Shown here piece by piece: positions 46,476 through 56,524 of a DNA stretch of 64,000 bases. How positions within the stretch are numbered: the stretch's first letter is position 1; each line of letters starts with the position of its first letter. Location of the stretch: NCBI RefSeq assembly GCF_009184425.1, contig NZ_WELG01000001.1, positions 1,115,870-1,179,869 of the forward strand. The letters run 5' to 3'. The position numbers and the translations under genes are program-made. Origin of the DNA: Flagellimonas olearia (lineage in GTDB: Bacteria; Bacteroidota; Bacteroidia; Flavobacteriales; Flavobacteriaceae). The notes under the pieces were generated by a model. It did not search any database and was not told where the DNA came from. It saw nothing but the letters and a program-made list of their open reading frames with translations.

Positions 46476-47741
46476 TCACACCAAATACTGAAAAAGATCA
46501 GGCTTATTGTTGAGATAGTCCCCAAAAAAGCTATTGGCCTTCATCCGCTGGATCAAAGGCTCCAAGTCTTCAGATGATTTCAATTCAATGCCCACCACGG
46601 CCGGGGCATTCTCCCTACTCGATTTCTTGGAGTATTCAAAGTGGGTAATATCATCATTGGGACCCAAAATATCCACCACAAATTCTTTCAATGCACCTGG
46701 ACGCTGGGGAAACCTCACAATAAAATAGTGCTTTAAATTGGCGTATAGCAGCGCACGCTCCTTAATCTCTGCGGTGCGGGTAATATCATTGTTGCTTCCG
46801 CTGATGATGCAGACCACATTCTTTCCCTTGATCTCTTCTGAAAAATCATCCAATGCAGCTATGGTCAAAGCCCCTGCGGGTTCCACCACAATAGCATCCC
46901 GGTTGTACAGATCCAATATGGTCTGGCAGACTTTCCCTTCGGGAACGGTCATCATTTGGTGTAGATAGTCCCTACAAATGGGAAAGGTCAATTGCCCTAC
47001 TTTCTGTACAGCAGCGCCATCTATAAACTTATCGATCTGTTGCAACTCTACCAGCTCTCCGGCTTCAATGGCCTTTTTCATGGAAGGCGCCCCTTCGGGC
47101 TCCACGCCAATGATTTTGGTCTTGGGCGATAGCGCATTGAAGGTCGCACAAAGCCCGGAAGCCAATCCCCCGCCGCCAACGGCTGCAAACACATAATCAA
47201 TGGGGGCATCAGTCTGTTGAAGTATTTCCAGTCCTACCGTAGCCTGCCCTTCAATGATTTTTTCATCATCAAAAGGGTGCACAAAGGTCTTACCCTCTTC
47301 TGCACAGAACAATTGGGCTGCTTTATTGGAGTCATCAAAGGTATCGCCTTCCAACACTACTTTGACCCAATCGCCACCAAACATCTTGGTCTGGTCTATT
47401 TTTTGTTTTGGGGTGACCACAGGCATAAAAATCGTGCCCTTGACCTGTAAATGACTACAGGCAAATGCCACGCCTTGGGCATGGTTGCCAGCACTGGCAC
47501 AGACCACGCCTTTTTCCAGTTCTTCCTTGGAAAGCGAACTGATCTTATTGTAGGCACCGCGAATTTTATAGCTCCGAACACGGTGCAGGTCTTCCCTTTT
47601 GAGTAAAATATTGGCCCCATAATTTTTGGAATACCGGATACTCTGCTGCAAAGGCGTCACTTCGGCCACTTGGGCAATGGTCTTCGCTGCTTGGTATATA
47701 TCCGCTATTTGTGGAAAATAGGCATCCACAGTCTTCTTCAT
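46476..47741 (-). CDS. ilvA: threonine ammonia-lyase
   Basis: The 421-residue enzyme has the PLP lysine in RVRSYKIRGAYNK (about 58-70), the glycine-rich AAVGGGGLASGLC loop and a single C-terminal ACT-like domain (about 330-421). It makes 2-oxobutanoate from threonine for isoleucine synthesis. Short ThrD1-type enzymes of this size are usual in Bacteroidota; the ACT domain suggests isoleucine control. It is the last gene of the ilv operon, 17 bases after ilvC. Confidence 0.96.
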   Translation of the reverse strand: MKKTVDAYFPQIADIYQAAKTIAQVAEVTPLQQSIRYSKNYGANILLKREDLHRVRSYKIRGAYNKISSLSKEELEKGVVCASAGNHAQGVAFACSHLQVKGTIFMPVVTPKQKIDQTKMFGGDWVKVVLEGDTFDDSNKAAQLFCAEEGKTFVHPFDDEKIIEGQATVGLEILQQTDAPIDYVFAAVGGGGLASGLCATFNALSPKTKIIGVEPEGAPSMKKAIEAGELVELQQIDKFIDGAAVQKVGQLTFPICRDYLHQMMTVPEGKVCQTILDLYNRDAIVVEPAGALTIAALDDFSEEIKGKNVVCIISGSNNDITRTAEIKERALLYANLKHYFIVRFPQRPGALKEFVVDILGPNDDITHFEYSKKSSRENAPAVVGIELKSSEDLEPLIQRMKANSFFGDYLNNKPDLFQYLV

Positions 47742-47758
47742 GAGGCCAATATCTGTAT

Positions 47759-49234
47759 TTATCCAATAGGTTTCATAGCGGTCATGGAGGCACGCAAACG
47801 CGCTCCAACCACCTCTACGTCATGCTCACGGATCGCTTTGTTCACTGCGATCAACTTGATGTTGTCCACCCCATTGTCTTTTCCTTCACCAAAGTGTTTC
47901 CCAATAATATCGGTTTCCACAGTTTTCATGAAGTCGGTCAACAAAGGCTTACAAGCATGGTCGAACAGGTAGCAACCATACTCTGCGGTATCGGAAATTA
48001 CTCGGTTCATCTCGAACAATTTCTTTCTTGCGATAGTGTTCGCGATCAATGGAGTTTCGTGAAGGGACTCGTAATAAGCGGATTCACCAATGATTCCAGA
48101 CTCGGTCATGGTTTCATAGGCCAATTCAACACCAGATTTTACAAAAGCGACCATCAACACCCCATTGTCATAGTATGCTTGCTCAGAAATGGACACATCA
48201 CCAGCTGGAGTCTTCTCAAAAGCAGTTTCTCCAGTAGCGGCACGCCAATCCAATAGGTTTTTATCACCATTGTCCCAATCTTCCATCATGGTCTTGGAAA
48301 AATGACCACTCATAATATCATCCATATGTTTTTGGAACAAGGGACGCATGATCACCTTCAACTCCTCGGCCAAGTCAAAAGCCTTGATTTTGGCAGGGTT
48401 GGACAAACGGTCCATCATATTGGTGATACCTCCTTGTTTCAATCCTTCGGTAATGGTTTCCCAACCGTATTGTATCAATTTGGAAGCATATCCGGCATCA
48501 ACACCTTTCTCAATCATTTTATTGAACGAAAGGATGGATCCAGTCTGCAACAATCCACAAAGGATGGTCTGCTCTCCCATCAAATCCGATTTTACCTCGG
48601 CCACGAAAGAAGATTCCAAAACACCGGCTCTATCTCCACCTGTTCCGGCGGCATAGGCTTTGGCCTGTTCCAATCCCTTTCCTTCAGGATCGTTCTCTGG
48701 GTGCACGGCAATCAGGGTAGGCACCCCAAAACCTCTCTTATATTCTTCGCGTACTTCAGAACCTGGACTCTTGGGAGCAACCATGATCACCGTGATGTCC
48801 TCACGCACCTGCATTCCTTCCTCAACAATGTTGAATCCGTGTGAATACGATAGCGTAGCACCTTTTTTCATCAAGGGCATTACCGCACCTACCACTTTGG
48901 AGTGTTGCTTGTCCGGAGTTAGGTTGATGACCAAGTCAGCGGTAGGGATCAATTCCTCATAAGTTCCCACGGTGAAATTGTTCTCGGTAGCGTTCTTATA
49001 TGACTGTCTCTGTTCCTTTATGGCCGCTTCACGAAGCGTATAGGAAATGTCCAGTCCAGAGTCACGCATGTTCAAACCTTGGTTCAACCCTTGGGCACCA
49101 CAGCCCACTATTACAATTTTCTTGCCCTTAAGAGCGGTAACACCATCAGCGAACTCACTTGGGTCCATAAACCTACACTTTCCCAATTGGGTCAATTGTT
49201 CACGAAGTGATAGTGTGTTGAAGTAATTTGCCAT
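47759..49234 (-). CDS. ilvC: ketol-acid reductoisomerase, class II
   Basis: The 491-residue protein is a long-form KARI like E. coli IlvC. It has the NADPH Rossmann motif [20 protein letters not shown] (about 33-52) and a duplicated helical C-terminal domain with acidic Mg ligands. It converts acetolactate or acetohydroxybutyrate to the dihydroxy acid. Confidence 0.97.
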   Translation of the reverse strand: MANYFNTLSLREQLTQLGKCRFMDPSEFADGVTALKGKKIVIVGCGAQGLNQGLNMRDSGLDISYTLREAAIKEQRQSYKNATENNFTVGTYEELIPTADLVINLTPDKQHSKVVGAVMPLMKKGATLSYSHGFNIVEEGMQVREDITVIMVAPKSPGSEVREEYKRGFGVPTLIAVHPENDPEGKGLEQAKAYAAGTGGDRAGVLESSFVAEVKSDLMGEQTILCGLLQTGSILSFNKMIEKGVDAGYASKLIQYGWETITEGLKQGGITNMMDRLSNPAKIKAFDLAEELKVIMRPLFQKHMDDIMSGHFSKTMMEDWDNGDKNLLDWRAATGETAFEKTPAGDVSISEQAYYDNGVLMVAFVKSGVELAYETMTESGIIGESAYYESLHETPLIANTIARKKLFEMNRVISDTAEYGCYLFDHACKPLLTDFMKTVETDIIGKHFGEGKDNGVDNIKLIAVNKAIREHDVEVVGARLRASMTAMKPIG

Positions 49235-49256
49235 TTTAACTATTTGATTTTGCTAT

Positions 49257-49784
49257 TTATTGATTTTGAAATTCTGCTAAAATATTGGTGATCGGCATGG
49301 CCGCCTTACTCACGGCTATCCTTCCGGAGCGTACAAACTGCATGATCCCGTAAGGCTCCAATGCATCGTGCATCTCATCGATTTCGTGACGACGCCCCGT
49401 CTTGGCCAAAACAAAGAAATCCCTGCTCACGGTAACAATCTGTGAATTGCTCTCTTTGATGATGTTCTGGATCTGTCTTTCATCAAACAACAAATGGGAT
49501 GCTACCTTAAAAAGGGCCGATTCTTGGTAAATGGTTTCGTCATCTGTATGATAGTAGGCCTTGATGACCTCAATCTGTTTTTCTATTTGGTTGACAATTT
49601 TTCGCGCCCAATCTTCGGTGGAAAAAATCACAATTGTAAACTTTGACACGTTCTCAATCTCTGATTTTGAAACATTTAAACTCTCAATATTAATGTGTCT
49701 CTTTAAAAATATCCCAGATATTCTGTTGAGCAAACCCACATTGTTTTCGGAATACACCGATATGGTATACCATTGATTTTCCAT
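49257..49784 (-). CDS. ilvN: acetolactate synthase small (regulatory) subunit
   Basis: The 175-residue product begins with an ACT domain (ISVYSENNVGLLNRISGIFL) and is the size of IlvN. It gives valine sensitivity to IlvB. It lies 2 bases after the methyltransferase gene and 22 bases before ilvC. Confidence 0.95.
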   Translation of the reverse strand: MENQWYTISVYSENNVGLLNRISGIFLKRHINIESLNVSKSEIENVSKFTIVIFSTEDWARKIVNQIEKQIEVIKAYYHTDDETIYQESALFKVASHLLFDERQIQNIIKESNSQIVTVSRDFFVLAKTGRRHEIDEMHDALEPYGIMQFVRSGRIAVSKAAMPITNILAEFQNQ

Positions 49785-49786
49785 GC

Positions 49787-50368
49787 TTATTTTATTTTAA
49801 CCGCAACTATGAGTCCTGTGGACCAGTCCATTTTTGTAATTGTTATATCTTTTCTTTTTTCCAATAATTCAATCAGCTCGTTCGCCTTATCCTGATGCCC
49901 TACCGGCCAATTGGGTTGCCTGCTCATATCGTCAATGACATAAAAGCCGCCCATCTTAAGTAAGGCCAGGGCATTCTCCAGATGACTGTATTTTCCAGGC
50001 CAAGCATCCGCAAAAATCAAATCGAACGAATCGCCTTGATAGGATTCCAGCCACTCCCCACCGTCAGCGCAAACAAGCTCCAAGCGGGGTTCGTCTTGAA
50101 AAAAGGCCTTGGCAATCTGGATAAGTCCAGCTTCATTGTCCACACTGATGACATGGGAATCTTTGTCCATCCCCTGCACCATCCAAGCCAATGAAAGACC
50201 AACTCCCGTACCCAATTCCAAGAAATTTCCATTGGATTTGGAAGCCACCAATGTCCTTAACAAGGAACCTACCCCCATATCCGAAGACATGGAAAAGCCC
50301 ATTTCCTTGGATTTGGCAAGCAAAGCGGGATAGTTGACCGGTATATCCAAACTATTGGCCTGATTCAT
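49787..50368 (-). CDS. SAM-dependent O-methyltransferase-like protein inside the ilv operon
   Basis: The 193-residue protein has the class I methyltransferase motif LELGTGVGLSLAW (about 36-48), VISVDNEAGLIQIAKA, and FDLIFADAWPGKY with the post-motif acidic residues typical of the O-methyltransferase family 3 group. It sits between ilvB and ilvN with 2-base gaps on each side, so translation is probably coupled. No branched-chain step needs a methyltransferase; it may methylate a small acid or a component of regulation. Confidence 0.8.
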   Translation of the reverse strand: MNQANSLDIPVNYPALLAKSKEMGFSMSSDMGVGSLLRTLVASKSNGNFLELGTGVGLSLAWMVQGMDKDSHVISVDNEAGLIQIAKAFFQDEPRLELVCADGGEWLESYQGDSFDLIFADAWPGKYSHLENALALLKMGGFYVIDDMSRQPNWPVGHQDKANELIELLEKRKDITITKMDWSTGLIVAVKIK

Positions 50369-50370
50369 CT

Positions 50371-52104
50371 TTATTTCAATCTGATATCAGAAATGGAAGC
50401 CCCTGTTGGAACCATTGGGAACACATTGTCTTCCTTCTCTACCCGAACCTCCAAGAAATAAGGGTCTTTGGAAGCCATCATTTCCTCTACGGCATCCTTC
50501 AATTCCGAACGCTCCACTACCCTTCTTGACTTAATGTGATATCCTTCAGCGATTTTCACAAAATCAGGATTGGTCATAACGGTTGAGGCATATCTTCTTT
50601 CAAAGAAAAGCTCCTGCCATTGACGCACCATTCCCAAGTGATCATTGTTCAATACCACTATTTTCACCGGTAGATTATGCTGAAAGATAACCCCAAGTTC
50701 CTGAATGGTCATTTGGTACCCGCCATCACCAATGATAGCAACGACCTCGCGGTCCATAGCCCCCATCTTGGCGCCAATGGCTGCCGGAAGGGCAAATCCC
50801 ATGGTACCCAAACCACCTGAGGTGATATTACTTTTAGTCTGTTTGAACTTGGCATACCGACAGGCCATCATTTGATGTTGACCCACGTCGGAAACAATGA
50901 CCGCCTTGTGACCAGAGGCCACATTGATCTGTTCCAAGACCTCGCCCATGGTAAGTCCCGGCTTAGTGGGATGTATATCTTTCTGGATTACAGTATCAAA
51001 TTCGATTTGACGCTTTTTTTCAAACTCGCCCAACCATTCCTTATGTTCATTTTTATTCACCAAGGGAAGCAGCAATTCCAAGGTCTGTTTGGCATTGCCC
51101 AAAACAGCAACATCCACCTTCACATTTTTGTTGACTTCCGCAGGATCTATCTCAAAATGAATGATCTTGGCCTGCTTGGCATAGGTTTCCAAATTTCCGG
51201 TTACCCTATCATCAAAGCGCATCCCTATGGCAATGAGCAAATCGCACTCATTGGTAAGGACATTGGGGCCGTAATTTCCATGCATACCCACCATACCCAC
51301 GTTCAATGGATGGTCCGTATCCATGGCCGAAAGTCCCAAAATGGTCCATGCCGCTGGGATTCCTGCTTTCTCGACCAAAGCTTTGAGCTGTTCCTCTGCT
51401 TCACCCAAAATCACCCCTTGTCCAAAAACGATATAGGGTTTTTTGGCATTGTTGATCAATTCCGCCGCCTTTTCAATAGCACTTACTTCGATATCTGGAG
51501 CAGGTTTATAACTTCGTACACCTGTACACTTCTCATACACGAAATCCAACTCATCAAATTGGGCATTTTTGGTGATGTCCACCAAAACGGGACCCGGCCT
51601 ACCGGATTTGGCAATATAGAATGCCTTGGCCATTATCTCTGGGATTTCTTCGGCCCGGGTAATCTGATAGTTCCATTTGGTCACAGGTGTTGAAATTCCA
51701 ACAATGTCCGTTTCCTGAAAGGCATCGGACCCCAAGAGATGTCTTGCCACCTGTCCGGTGATGCACACCATAGGTGTTGAGTCTATTTGGGCATCGGCTA
51801 TACCGGTCACCAAATTGGTGGCACCGGGACCTGATGTTGCCATGGCAACCCCAACCCTTCCACTTACCCGCGCATATCCTTGTGCAGCGTGGGTAGCTCC
51901 TTGCTCATGCCTTGTGAGGATATGGGTAAGCTTATCCTGAAACTTGTACAGTTCATCATACACAGGCATGATGGCCCCGCCAGGATACCCGTAAATAAGA
52001 TCTACCCCTTCGGCCAATAAGCAATGTATAATAGCCTCAGCACCCGTAATACGTATGGAGGTGCTCTTTTTATTCTCTTTTTTTTGTGCTTTCAATGTTT
52101 CCAT
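50371..52104 (-). CDS. ilvB: acetolactate synthase large subunit
   Basis: The 577-residue enzyme shows the thiamine-diphosphate GYPGGAIMPVYDEL start (catalytic Glu downstream at RHEQGATHAAQGYAR), and the Mg-binding GDGGYQMTIQELG (about 460). It makes acetolactate or acetohydroxybutyrate. It is the second gene of the ilv operon, 58 bases after ilvD. Confidence 0.97.
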   Translation of the reverse strand: METLKAQKKENKKSTSIRITGAEAIIHCLLAEGVDLIYGYPGGAIMPVYDELYKFQDKLTHILTRHEQGATHAAQGYARVSGRVGVAMATSGPGATNLVTGIADAQIDSTPMVCITGQVARHLLGSDAFQETDIVGISTPVTKWNYQITRAEEIPEIMAKAFYIAKSGRPGPVLVDITKNAQFDELDFVYEKCTGVRSYKPAPDIEVSAIEKAAELINNAKKPYIVFGQGVILGEAEEQLKALVEKAGIPAAWTILGLSAMDTDHPLNVGMVGMHGNYGPNVLTNECDLLIAIGMRFDDRVTGNLETYAKQAKIIHFEIDPAEVNKNVKVDVAVLGNAKQTLELLLPLVNKNEHKEWLGEFEKKRQIEFDTVIQKDIHPTKPGLTMGEVLEQINVASGHKAVIVSDVGQHQMMACRYAKFKQTKSNITSGGLGTMGFALPAAIGAKMGAMDREVVAIIGDGGYQMTIQELGVIFQHNLPVKIVVLNNDHLGMVRQWQELFFERRYASTVMTNPDFVKIAEGYHIKSRRVVERSELKDAVEEMMASKDPYFLEVRVEKEDNVFPMVPTGASISDIRLK

Positions 52105-52162
52105 AAGCCTTTAATTTGGAAATACATATCCTTCCCTCTATGGGCATTTAGTGTTTGTTTTG

Positions 52163-53839
52163 TTAAAATAAGTCGGTAACACATCCTTTAGAGGCAGATG
52201 AAACCGTTTTTGCGTATTTGTACAGGCTCCCTGATTTTATTTTCAGCTCAGGTTGCTTCCATGCTTTTCTTCGTTGTTCCAATTCTTCATCGGAAATATT
52301 GATGTTGATGGTATTGTTCACAGCATCGATAGTGATTTCATCCCCATCTTTCACCAAAGCGATACCTCCACCTACTTGGGCTTCCGGGGAAACGTGACCT
52401 ACTACAAAGCCGTGGGATCCTCCCGAAAACCTTCCATCTGTGATCAAGGCAACATCCTTGCCCAAGCCTGCGCCCATAATGGCCGAGGTTGGTTTCAACA
52501 TTTCGGGCATTCCCGGAGCTCCTTTAGGTCCTTCATAACGAATGACCACCACATCTCCTTTTTGGACCTTACCGGTGTGAATTCCTTCGTTAACGGCAGT
52601 TTCGCTGTCGAAAACACGGGCCGTTCCGGTAAATTCCAATCCTTCTTTACCGGTAATCTTCGCCACAGCACCTTCCGTGGCCAAATTTCCGTAAAGGATG
52701 CGGATGTGTCCCGTCTCTTTGATGGGTTGGTCCAGAGGTCTGATAATATCCTGTCCTTCTGCCAAATCTGGGGCATCCAAAAGGTTTTCGGCCAATGTTT
52801 TTCCGGTCACGGTGATGCAATCACCATGAAGCATTCCTTTCTTCAACATATATTTAAGTACCGCTGGAACACCGCCTACCTTGTGAAGATCTTCCATAAG
52901 ATATTTTCCACTGGGTTTTAAATCTGCCAATAAGGGCGTGGTCTCGCTGATTCTTGTAATGTCTTCCAAAGTAAAATCAACCTCAGCAGCGTGCGCAATG
53001 GCCATAAAGTGCAATACAGCATTGGTAGAACCACCCAAAACGGTTACCAATCGGAACGCATTTTCCAAGGATTTTTTGGTGACAATATCCTTGGGCTTGA
53101 GGTCATTTTGCAATAGGTTGAGCAAAGCGGCTCCCGCAGCTTCGCAATCGGCGCCTTTGCTTTGGTTCACCGCAGGGATTGAAGAGTTGAACGGCATGGA
53201 CATTCCCATGGCCTCAATGGCCGATGCCATGGTGTTGGCCGTGTACATTCCTCCGCACGCGCCGGCTCCCGGACATGCTTTGTGGATTACTTCCTTATAT
53301 TCGGTTTCATCAATGGTTCCCGCCACTTTTTGACCATAGGCCTCAAATGCGGAAATGATATCCAATTTCCTATTATTGTGACATCCCGGGGCAATGGTTC
53401 CCCCATACACCAAAATAGAAGGTCTGTTCAAACGCAATTGGGCCATCAAGGCACCAGGCATATTTTTGTCACAGCCCACAACGGTCACCAAACCGTCATA
53501 ACTCATGGCTTGTACCACGGTTTCCACGGAATCTGCAATAATGTCCCTTGAAGGCAAGGAGTATCGCATCCCGGGGGTTCCGTTGGAGATACCGTCGCTC
53601 ACCCCTATCGTATTGAAGATAAGTCCGACCATATTGGTAGACTGCACCCCTTTTTTCACTTCCAATGCCAAATCGTTCAAGTGCATGTTACAAGGGTTGC
53701 CCTCGTAGCCTGTACTTGCGATGCCTATAAGTGGTTTTTGTAAATCTTCGTCGGTCAACCCTATGGCGTGCAACATGGCTTGTGCAGCAGGAAGGGTTGG
53801 GTCTTGGGTCACATTTTTACTAAACTTGTTCAGTTCCAT
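52163..53839 (-). CDS. ilvD: dihydroxy-acid dehydratase
   Basis: The 558-residue protein matches IlvD: the Fe-S cysteines are in [12 protein letters not shown] and [12 protein letters not shown] and further CYS residues lie near the N-terminus (GNPCNMHL). It dehydrates dihydroxy acids to 2-oxo acids in valine and isoleucine synthesis. The frame opens at a TTG 6 bases earlier; the ATG followed by ELNKFSKN is used. It is the first structural gene of the operon and is preceded by a leader peptide attenuator. Confidence 0.97.
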   Translation of the reverse strand: MELNKFSKNVTQDPTLPAAQAMLHAIGLTDEDLQKPLIGIASTGYEGNPCNMHLNDLALEVKKGVQSTNMVGLIFNTIGVSDGISNGTPGMRYSLPSRDIIADSVETVVQAMSYDGLVTVVGCDKNMPGALMAQLRLNRPSILVYGGTIAPGCHNNRKLDIISAFEAYGQKVAGTIDETEYKEVIHKACPGAGACGGMYTANTMASAIEAMGMSMPFNSSIPAVNQSKGADCEAAGAALLNLLQNDLKPKDIVTKKSLENAFRLVTVLGGSTNAVLHFMAIAHAAEVDFTLEDITRISETTPLLADLKPSGKYLMEDLHKVGGVPAVLKYMLKKGMLHGDCITVTGKTLAENLLDAPDLAEGQDIIRPLDQPIKETGHIRILYGNLATEGAVAKITGKEGLEFTGTARVFDSETAVNEGIHTGKVQKGDVVVIRYEGPKGAPGMPEMLKPTSAIMGAGLGKDVALITDGRFSGGSHGFVVGHVSPEAQVGGGIALVKDGDEITIDAVNNTININISDEELEQRRKAWKQPELKIKSGSLYKYAKTVSSASKGCVTDLF

Positions 53840-54031
53840 TGTCAAATTTCGTTCGAATCGAGAATTTTGTTGAATTTCTTTATGTTATTCAAAGATAGAT
53901 GTTTAATAAACCCCATATTTTTAACAGTTTCGGGCTATCTAGGTCCATTTGAAATATTATCAACGCAACTCTCTTAAAATCAATTATTTATACTTAAAAA
54001 AATCCAATATTCATTTATTTTTATAATACAA

Positions 54032-54067
54032 AAGAAAAAGGGCCTGCATCAATCTTGATACAGGCCC
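54032..54067 (-). terminator. ilv attenuator terminator
   Basis: On the minus strand, GGGCCTG and CAGGCCC with a further ATCA/TGAT pairing form a hairpin followed by TTTTTC. Its upstream arm contains CTGTATCA, the exact complement of the leader-stop segment TGATACAG, so the two structures compete. Confidence 0.88.
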
Positions 54068-54085
54068 TTTTCATCAACAGCAAGT

Positions 54086-54093
54086 CTGTATCA
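54086..54093 (-). promoter_or_regulatory. antiterminator arm overlapping the leader stop codon
   Basis: TGATACAG (minus strand) contains the TGA of the leader peptide and pairs perfectly over 8 bases with CTGTATCA at 54056-54063. When ribosomes stall in the leader, this arm is free and prevents terminator formation. Confidence 0.8.
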
Positions 54094-54147
54094 TTCCATG
54101 TTCGGAACAATAATGACGACACCGTTGACTAGAATATTTCTTTTCAT
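54091..54147 (-). CDS. ilvL: ilv operon leader peptide
   Basis: The 18-residue product is MKRNILVNGVVIIVPNME. Eight of its residues are Ile, Leu or Val (I5, L6, V7, V10, V11, I12, I13, V14), a bias expected for ribosome stalling under branched-chain amino acid shortage. The stop codon overlaps the antiterminator arm. Too short for an ORF search; its status rests on composition and on the RNA structures downstream. Confidence 0.85.
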   Translation of the reverse strand: MKRNILVNGVVIIVPNME

Positions 54148-54217
54148 GCCCCAATGTTACAAAAAAATACTTTTATGAAAGCCCCCTATCAATTAAAAAA
54201 TAAAATATTTTATCCAA

Positions 54218-55057
54218 TCATAGGAGTTTGAAGGATAGGGTATCCCCCAACTTCTTTTGAGCAAGTGTATTTATGGCAGCTTCCGATAGTTGCAATATCC
54301 GGGGGTAGCCTCCCGTGGTCTGACCATCTTTCATCAAAATGATCAAACGTCCGGCCGGCGTAAATTGGATGGTTCCCGGCAAGGTTCCCGAAGTGAGCAT
54401 GGAATGCCCATGTCCCGGAATCAGTTCCTTAAGCTGATAGGCCATCCGATTATTTTCTTTGGAAACCGTAAACGGTTTTGAAAAAATGGCGGCCAATTGT
54501 TGATCGGACAAAAGAGAAAATTCAGGCCCCTTGAACACTTCCAGTTCCTCACCCAGAAAATGGTCTTCTATCTTGACCTCGGAAATAATCGGCGCATAGG
54601 AATCGGTCTTTGTGTAAGGAATCTCTTCCCCATCCTTGATGTGTTTCTTTTTGGTGACCGGAATAAATTGGGAGCGGCTTCCTAACACTTTTGGGGTCTG
54701 AAACCCATCCTTAATGGCCAAATAGCCTCTAAATCCGTTTTCCAACCTGCCGTAAGAGAGAATGTCTCCTTTGGAGACTTGCACAACCTGATAATTTTCA
54801 ATGGGAGCATTGTTCAAGGTAGCAGAAATATGCGCTCCGGAAAGACAAATGGCCGTAGGCTCTTCAAATTGGAGTGTTGGGCCCTGCATGGTAATCTCAA
54901 GTACGGCCGCATTGGGGTCATTTTCCAACAACAGATTGGCTTTTTTCACCGAATCCATGTCCATAGCGCCGGAAATGGGCACTCCTATATCCCGGTGTCC
55001 AAACCGCCCCAAATCCTGTACGGTCATAAAAAAACCGGATTTCAACACCTTAAGCAT
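54218..55057 (-). CDS. pxpC: 5-oxoprolinase subunit C
   Basis: The 279-residue protein matches the biotin-dependent carboxyltransferase-like subunit PxpC: GRFGHRDIGVPISGAMD (about 17-33) and AICLSGAHISATLNN, plus GHGHSMLTSGTLPGTIQF. With PxpA and PxpB it hydrolyses 5-oxoproline to glutamate with ATP. Overlaps pxpB by 8 bases. Confidence 0.92.
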   Translation of the reverse strand: MLKVLKSGFFMTVQDLGRFGHRDIGVPISGAMDMDSVKKANLLLENDPNAAVLEITMQGPTLQFEEPTAICLSGAHISATLNNAPIENYQVVQVSKGDILSYGRLENGFRGYLAIKDGFQTPKVLGSRSQFIPVTKKKHIKDGEEIPYTKTDSYAPIISEVKIEDHFLGEELEVFKGPEFSLLSDQQLAAIFSKPFTVSKENNRMAYQLKELIPGHGHSMLTSGTLPGTIQFTPAGRLIILMKDGQTTGGYPRILQLSEAAINTLAQKKLGDTLSFKLL

Positions 55058-55784
55058 TCAATACGGTTTTCTCTGGTTTGTAAATCCCCACTTCTCCCTC
55101 AATCTTGTGCAAGTCATACTCGGCCCTTGATATTTTTTGAAACTGAATTTTATCACCCACCTTCACAAAACAGGGTTCCTCTGCTTTTGGATTGAACAAT
55201 TCCACGGGGCAATTCCCTATGATGTTCCAACCACCCGGTGAATCTTGGGGATACACCCCGGTTTGTTTTCCTGCCAATCCCACAGAGCCTTTGGCGACTT
55301 GCAGACGAGGTTCCGCCCTTCTTGGGATTTCCAGGCCCGTTGGCAATCCTCCCAAATACATGAAACCTGGCAGGAAACCAATCCCATACACCACATATTG
55401 ATGTGCCGTATGTTCTTGTATCAATTCGTCGGGGGATAACTTCAAGGTTTGGGAAGCTTCTTCCAAATCAATGCCGAATTCCAAATCATAACAGACCGGT
55501 ATTCGCCATAAATATTGGATTCTTTTGGTTTTGGAGGCAGCTTGCCTTGAATGGCAGTCCAATACAAGTTTCTTTATGGTCTCAAAGTCCAGATGTTCTT
55601 GGTTGCAGACCATGGTCAAGGAATTGTAAGCAACGGACATCTCCCATCCGGGGAGCCCCAATTCCTTGAAAGCATCCATAAAATCAAGGATGTCCGCTAA
55701 AATAGACTCTTCCACTTGGTTGGGCCATTCCACTAGAATAGCGCGTTCTCCAAAGGGCTTAATGGTGATGGGGTAACTTTTCAC
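55050..55784 (-). CDS. pxpB: 5-oxoprolinase subunit B
   Basis: The 244-residue protein matches PxpB/KipI: YVVYGIGFLPGFMYLGGLP and PRLQVAKGSVGLAGKQTGVY. The family was first known as an inhibitor of the KinA kinase in Bacillus but is now understood as part of 5-oxoprolinase. Its stop overlaps pxpC, and its start is 1 base from the pxpA end. Confidence 0.92.
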   Translation of the reverse strand: MKSYPITIKPFGERAILVEWPNQVEESILADILDFMDAFKELGLPGWEMSVAYNSLTMVCNQEHLDFETIKKLVLDCHSRQAASKTKRIQYLWRIPVCYDLEFGIDLEEASQTLKLSPDELIQEHTAHQYVVYGIGFLPGFMYLGGLPTGLEIPRRAEPRLQVAKGSVGLAGKQTGVYPQDSPGGWNIIGNCPVELFNPKAEEPCFVKVGDKIQFQKISRAEYDLHKIEGEVGIYKPEKTVLNA

Positions 55785-56524
55785 TACTGTAATCGTACCT
55801 GATGGTTAGGCAATTCTCTCGAAAGATACATCAATATTTCCAATGCGGAAGCAGTATCGCCGTGTATGCATAAAGTTTGTGCCTCTATTCCGATCTTTTC
55901 TCCTGTCATGGCCAAAACCTTGCCTTCCGTTATTATGGAAACTACATGTTTCAAGACCTCCTCAGGGTTCTGGATAAGGGCATTGGGCTGTTTTCGCGAG
56001 ACCAAACTTAAATCCCTGTTATAGTTCCTATCCGCAAAAGCCTCGAACCAAATTTCAAAACCGCGTTGCTCAGCCTGTTTTGAAATAACAGATTCAAACG
56101 GAACATACAGCAAGGCCTCCTTCGCATAGGGTGTGAGGGCATCCAAATAGATTTCAGCCAATGCTCTATCCTTTGCAGTCTGGTTGTACAAAGCCCCATG
56201 GGCCTTAATATGGTGTAGCTTGACCTGCTCTTCCTGCAAAACCTTCATAAAGGTTTTTAACTGGTCTTTGATACTTTCCTGAAGCTCTTGGGGTGAAATA
56301 TCCATGACCTCCCTTCCAAAATTTGCCCTATCCGGGTAGGAAGGGTGCGCCCCTACCTTAATATGATGCTGCTTGGCCAACTTTACAATGTGTCTCATGG
56401 TCTCCAAGTCCCCTGCATGCCCACCACAAGCAATATTGCAGGAGCTGATGTATGGGAAAAGTGCAGCTTCATTTCCCACTCCTTCGCCTACATCGCAATT
56501 GATATCTATATACCACTGCCCCAT
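55784..56524 (-). CDS. pxpA: 5-oxoprolinase subunit A
   Basis: The 246-residue protein matches LamB/YcsF-type PxpA: IDINCDVGEGVGNEAALF and SCNIACGGHAGDLETM (metal-binding region). It makes phosphorylated 5-oxoproline intermediates as part of the three-subunit enzyme. Two starts are possible (56533 and 56524); the later one shares TGATG with the upstream Nramp-like gene stop, typical of coupled translation. Confidence 0.92.
   Translation of the reverse strand: MGQWYIDINCDVGEGVGNEAALFPYISSCNIACGGHAGDLETMRHIVKLAKQHHIKVGAHPSYPDRANFGREVMDISPQELQESIKDQLKTFMKVLQEEQVKLHHIKAHGALYNQTAKDRALAEIYLDALTPYAKEALLYVPFESVISKQAEQRGFEIWFEAFADRNYNRDLSLVSRKQPNALIQNPEEVLKHVVSIITEGKVLAMTGEKIGIEAQTLCIHGDTASALEILMYLSRELPNHQVRLQ

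Larger units (their letters stand above)
53840..54217. other. ilv leader region
   Basis: Apart from the leader peptide, antiterminator and terminator listed separately, the stretch is AT-rich and has no other gene. About 190 bases separate the terminator from the ilvD start; I see no second regulatory structure in them. The ilv promoter should lie above 54147, where no exact TAnnTTTG is visible. Confidence 0.6.

Noticed and set aside
50872..51693. Long open frame on the plus strand opposite ilvB
   Set aside because: It is antisense to the well-conserved ilvB coding sequence and shows no family features.
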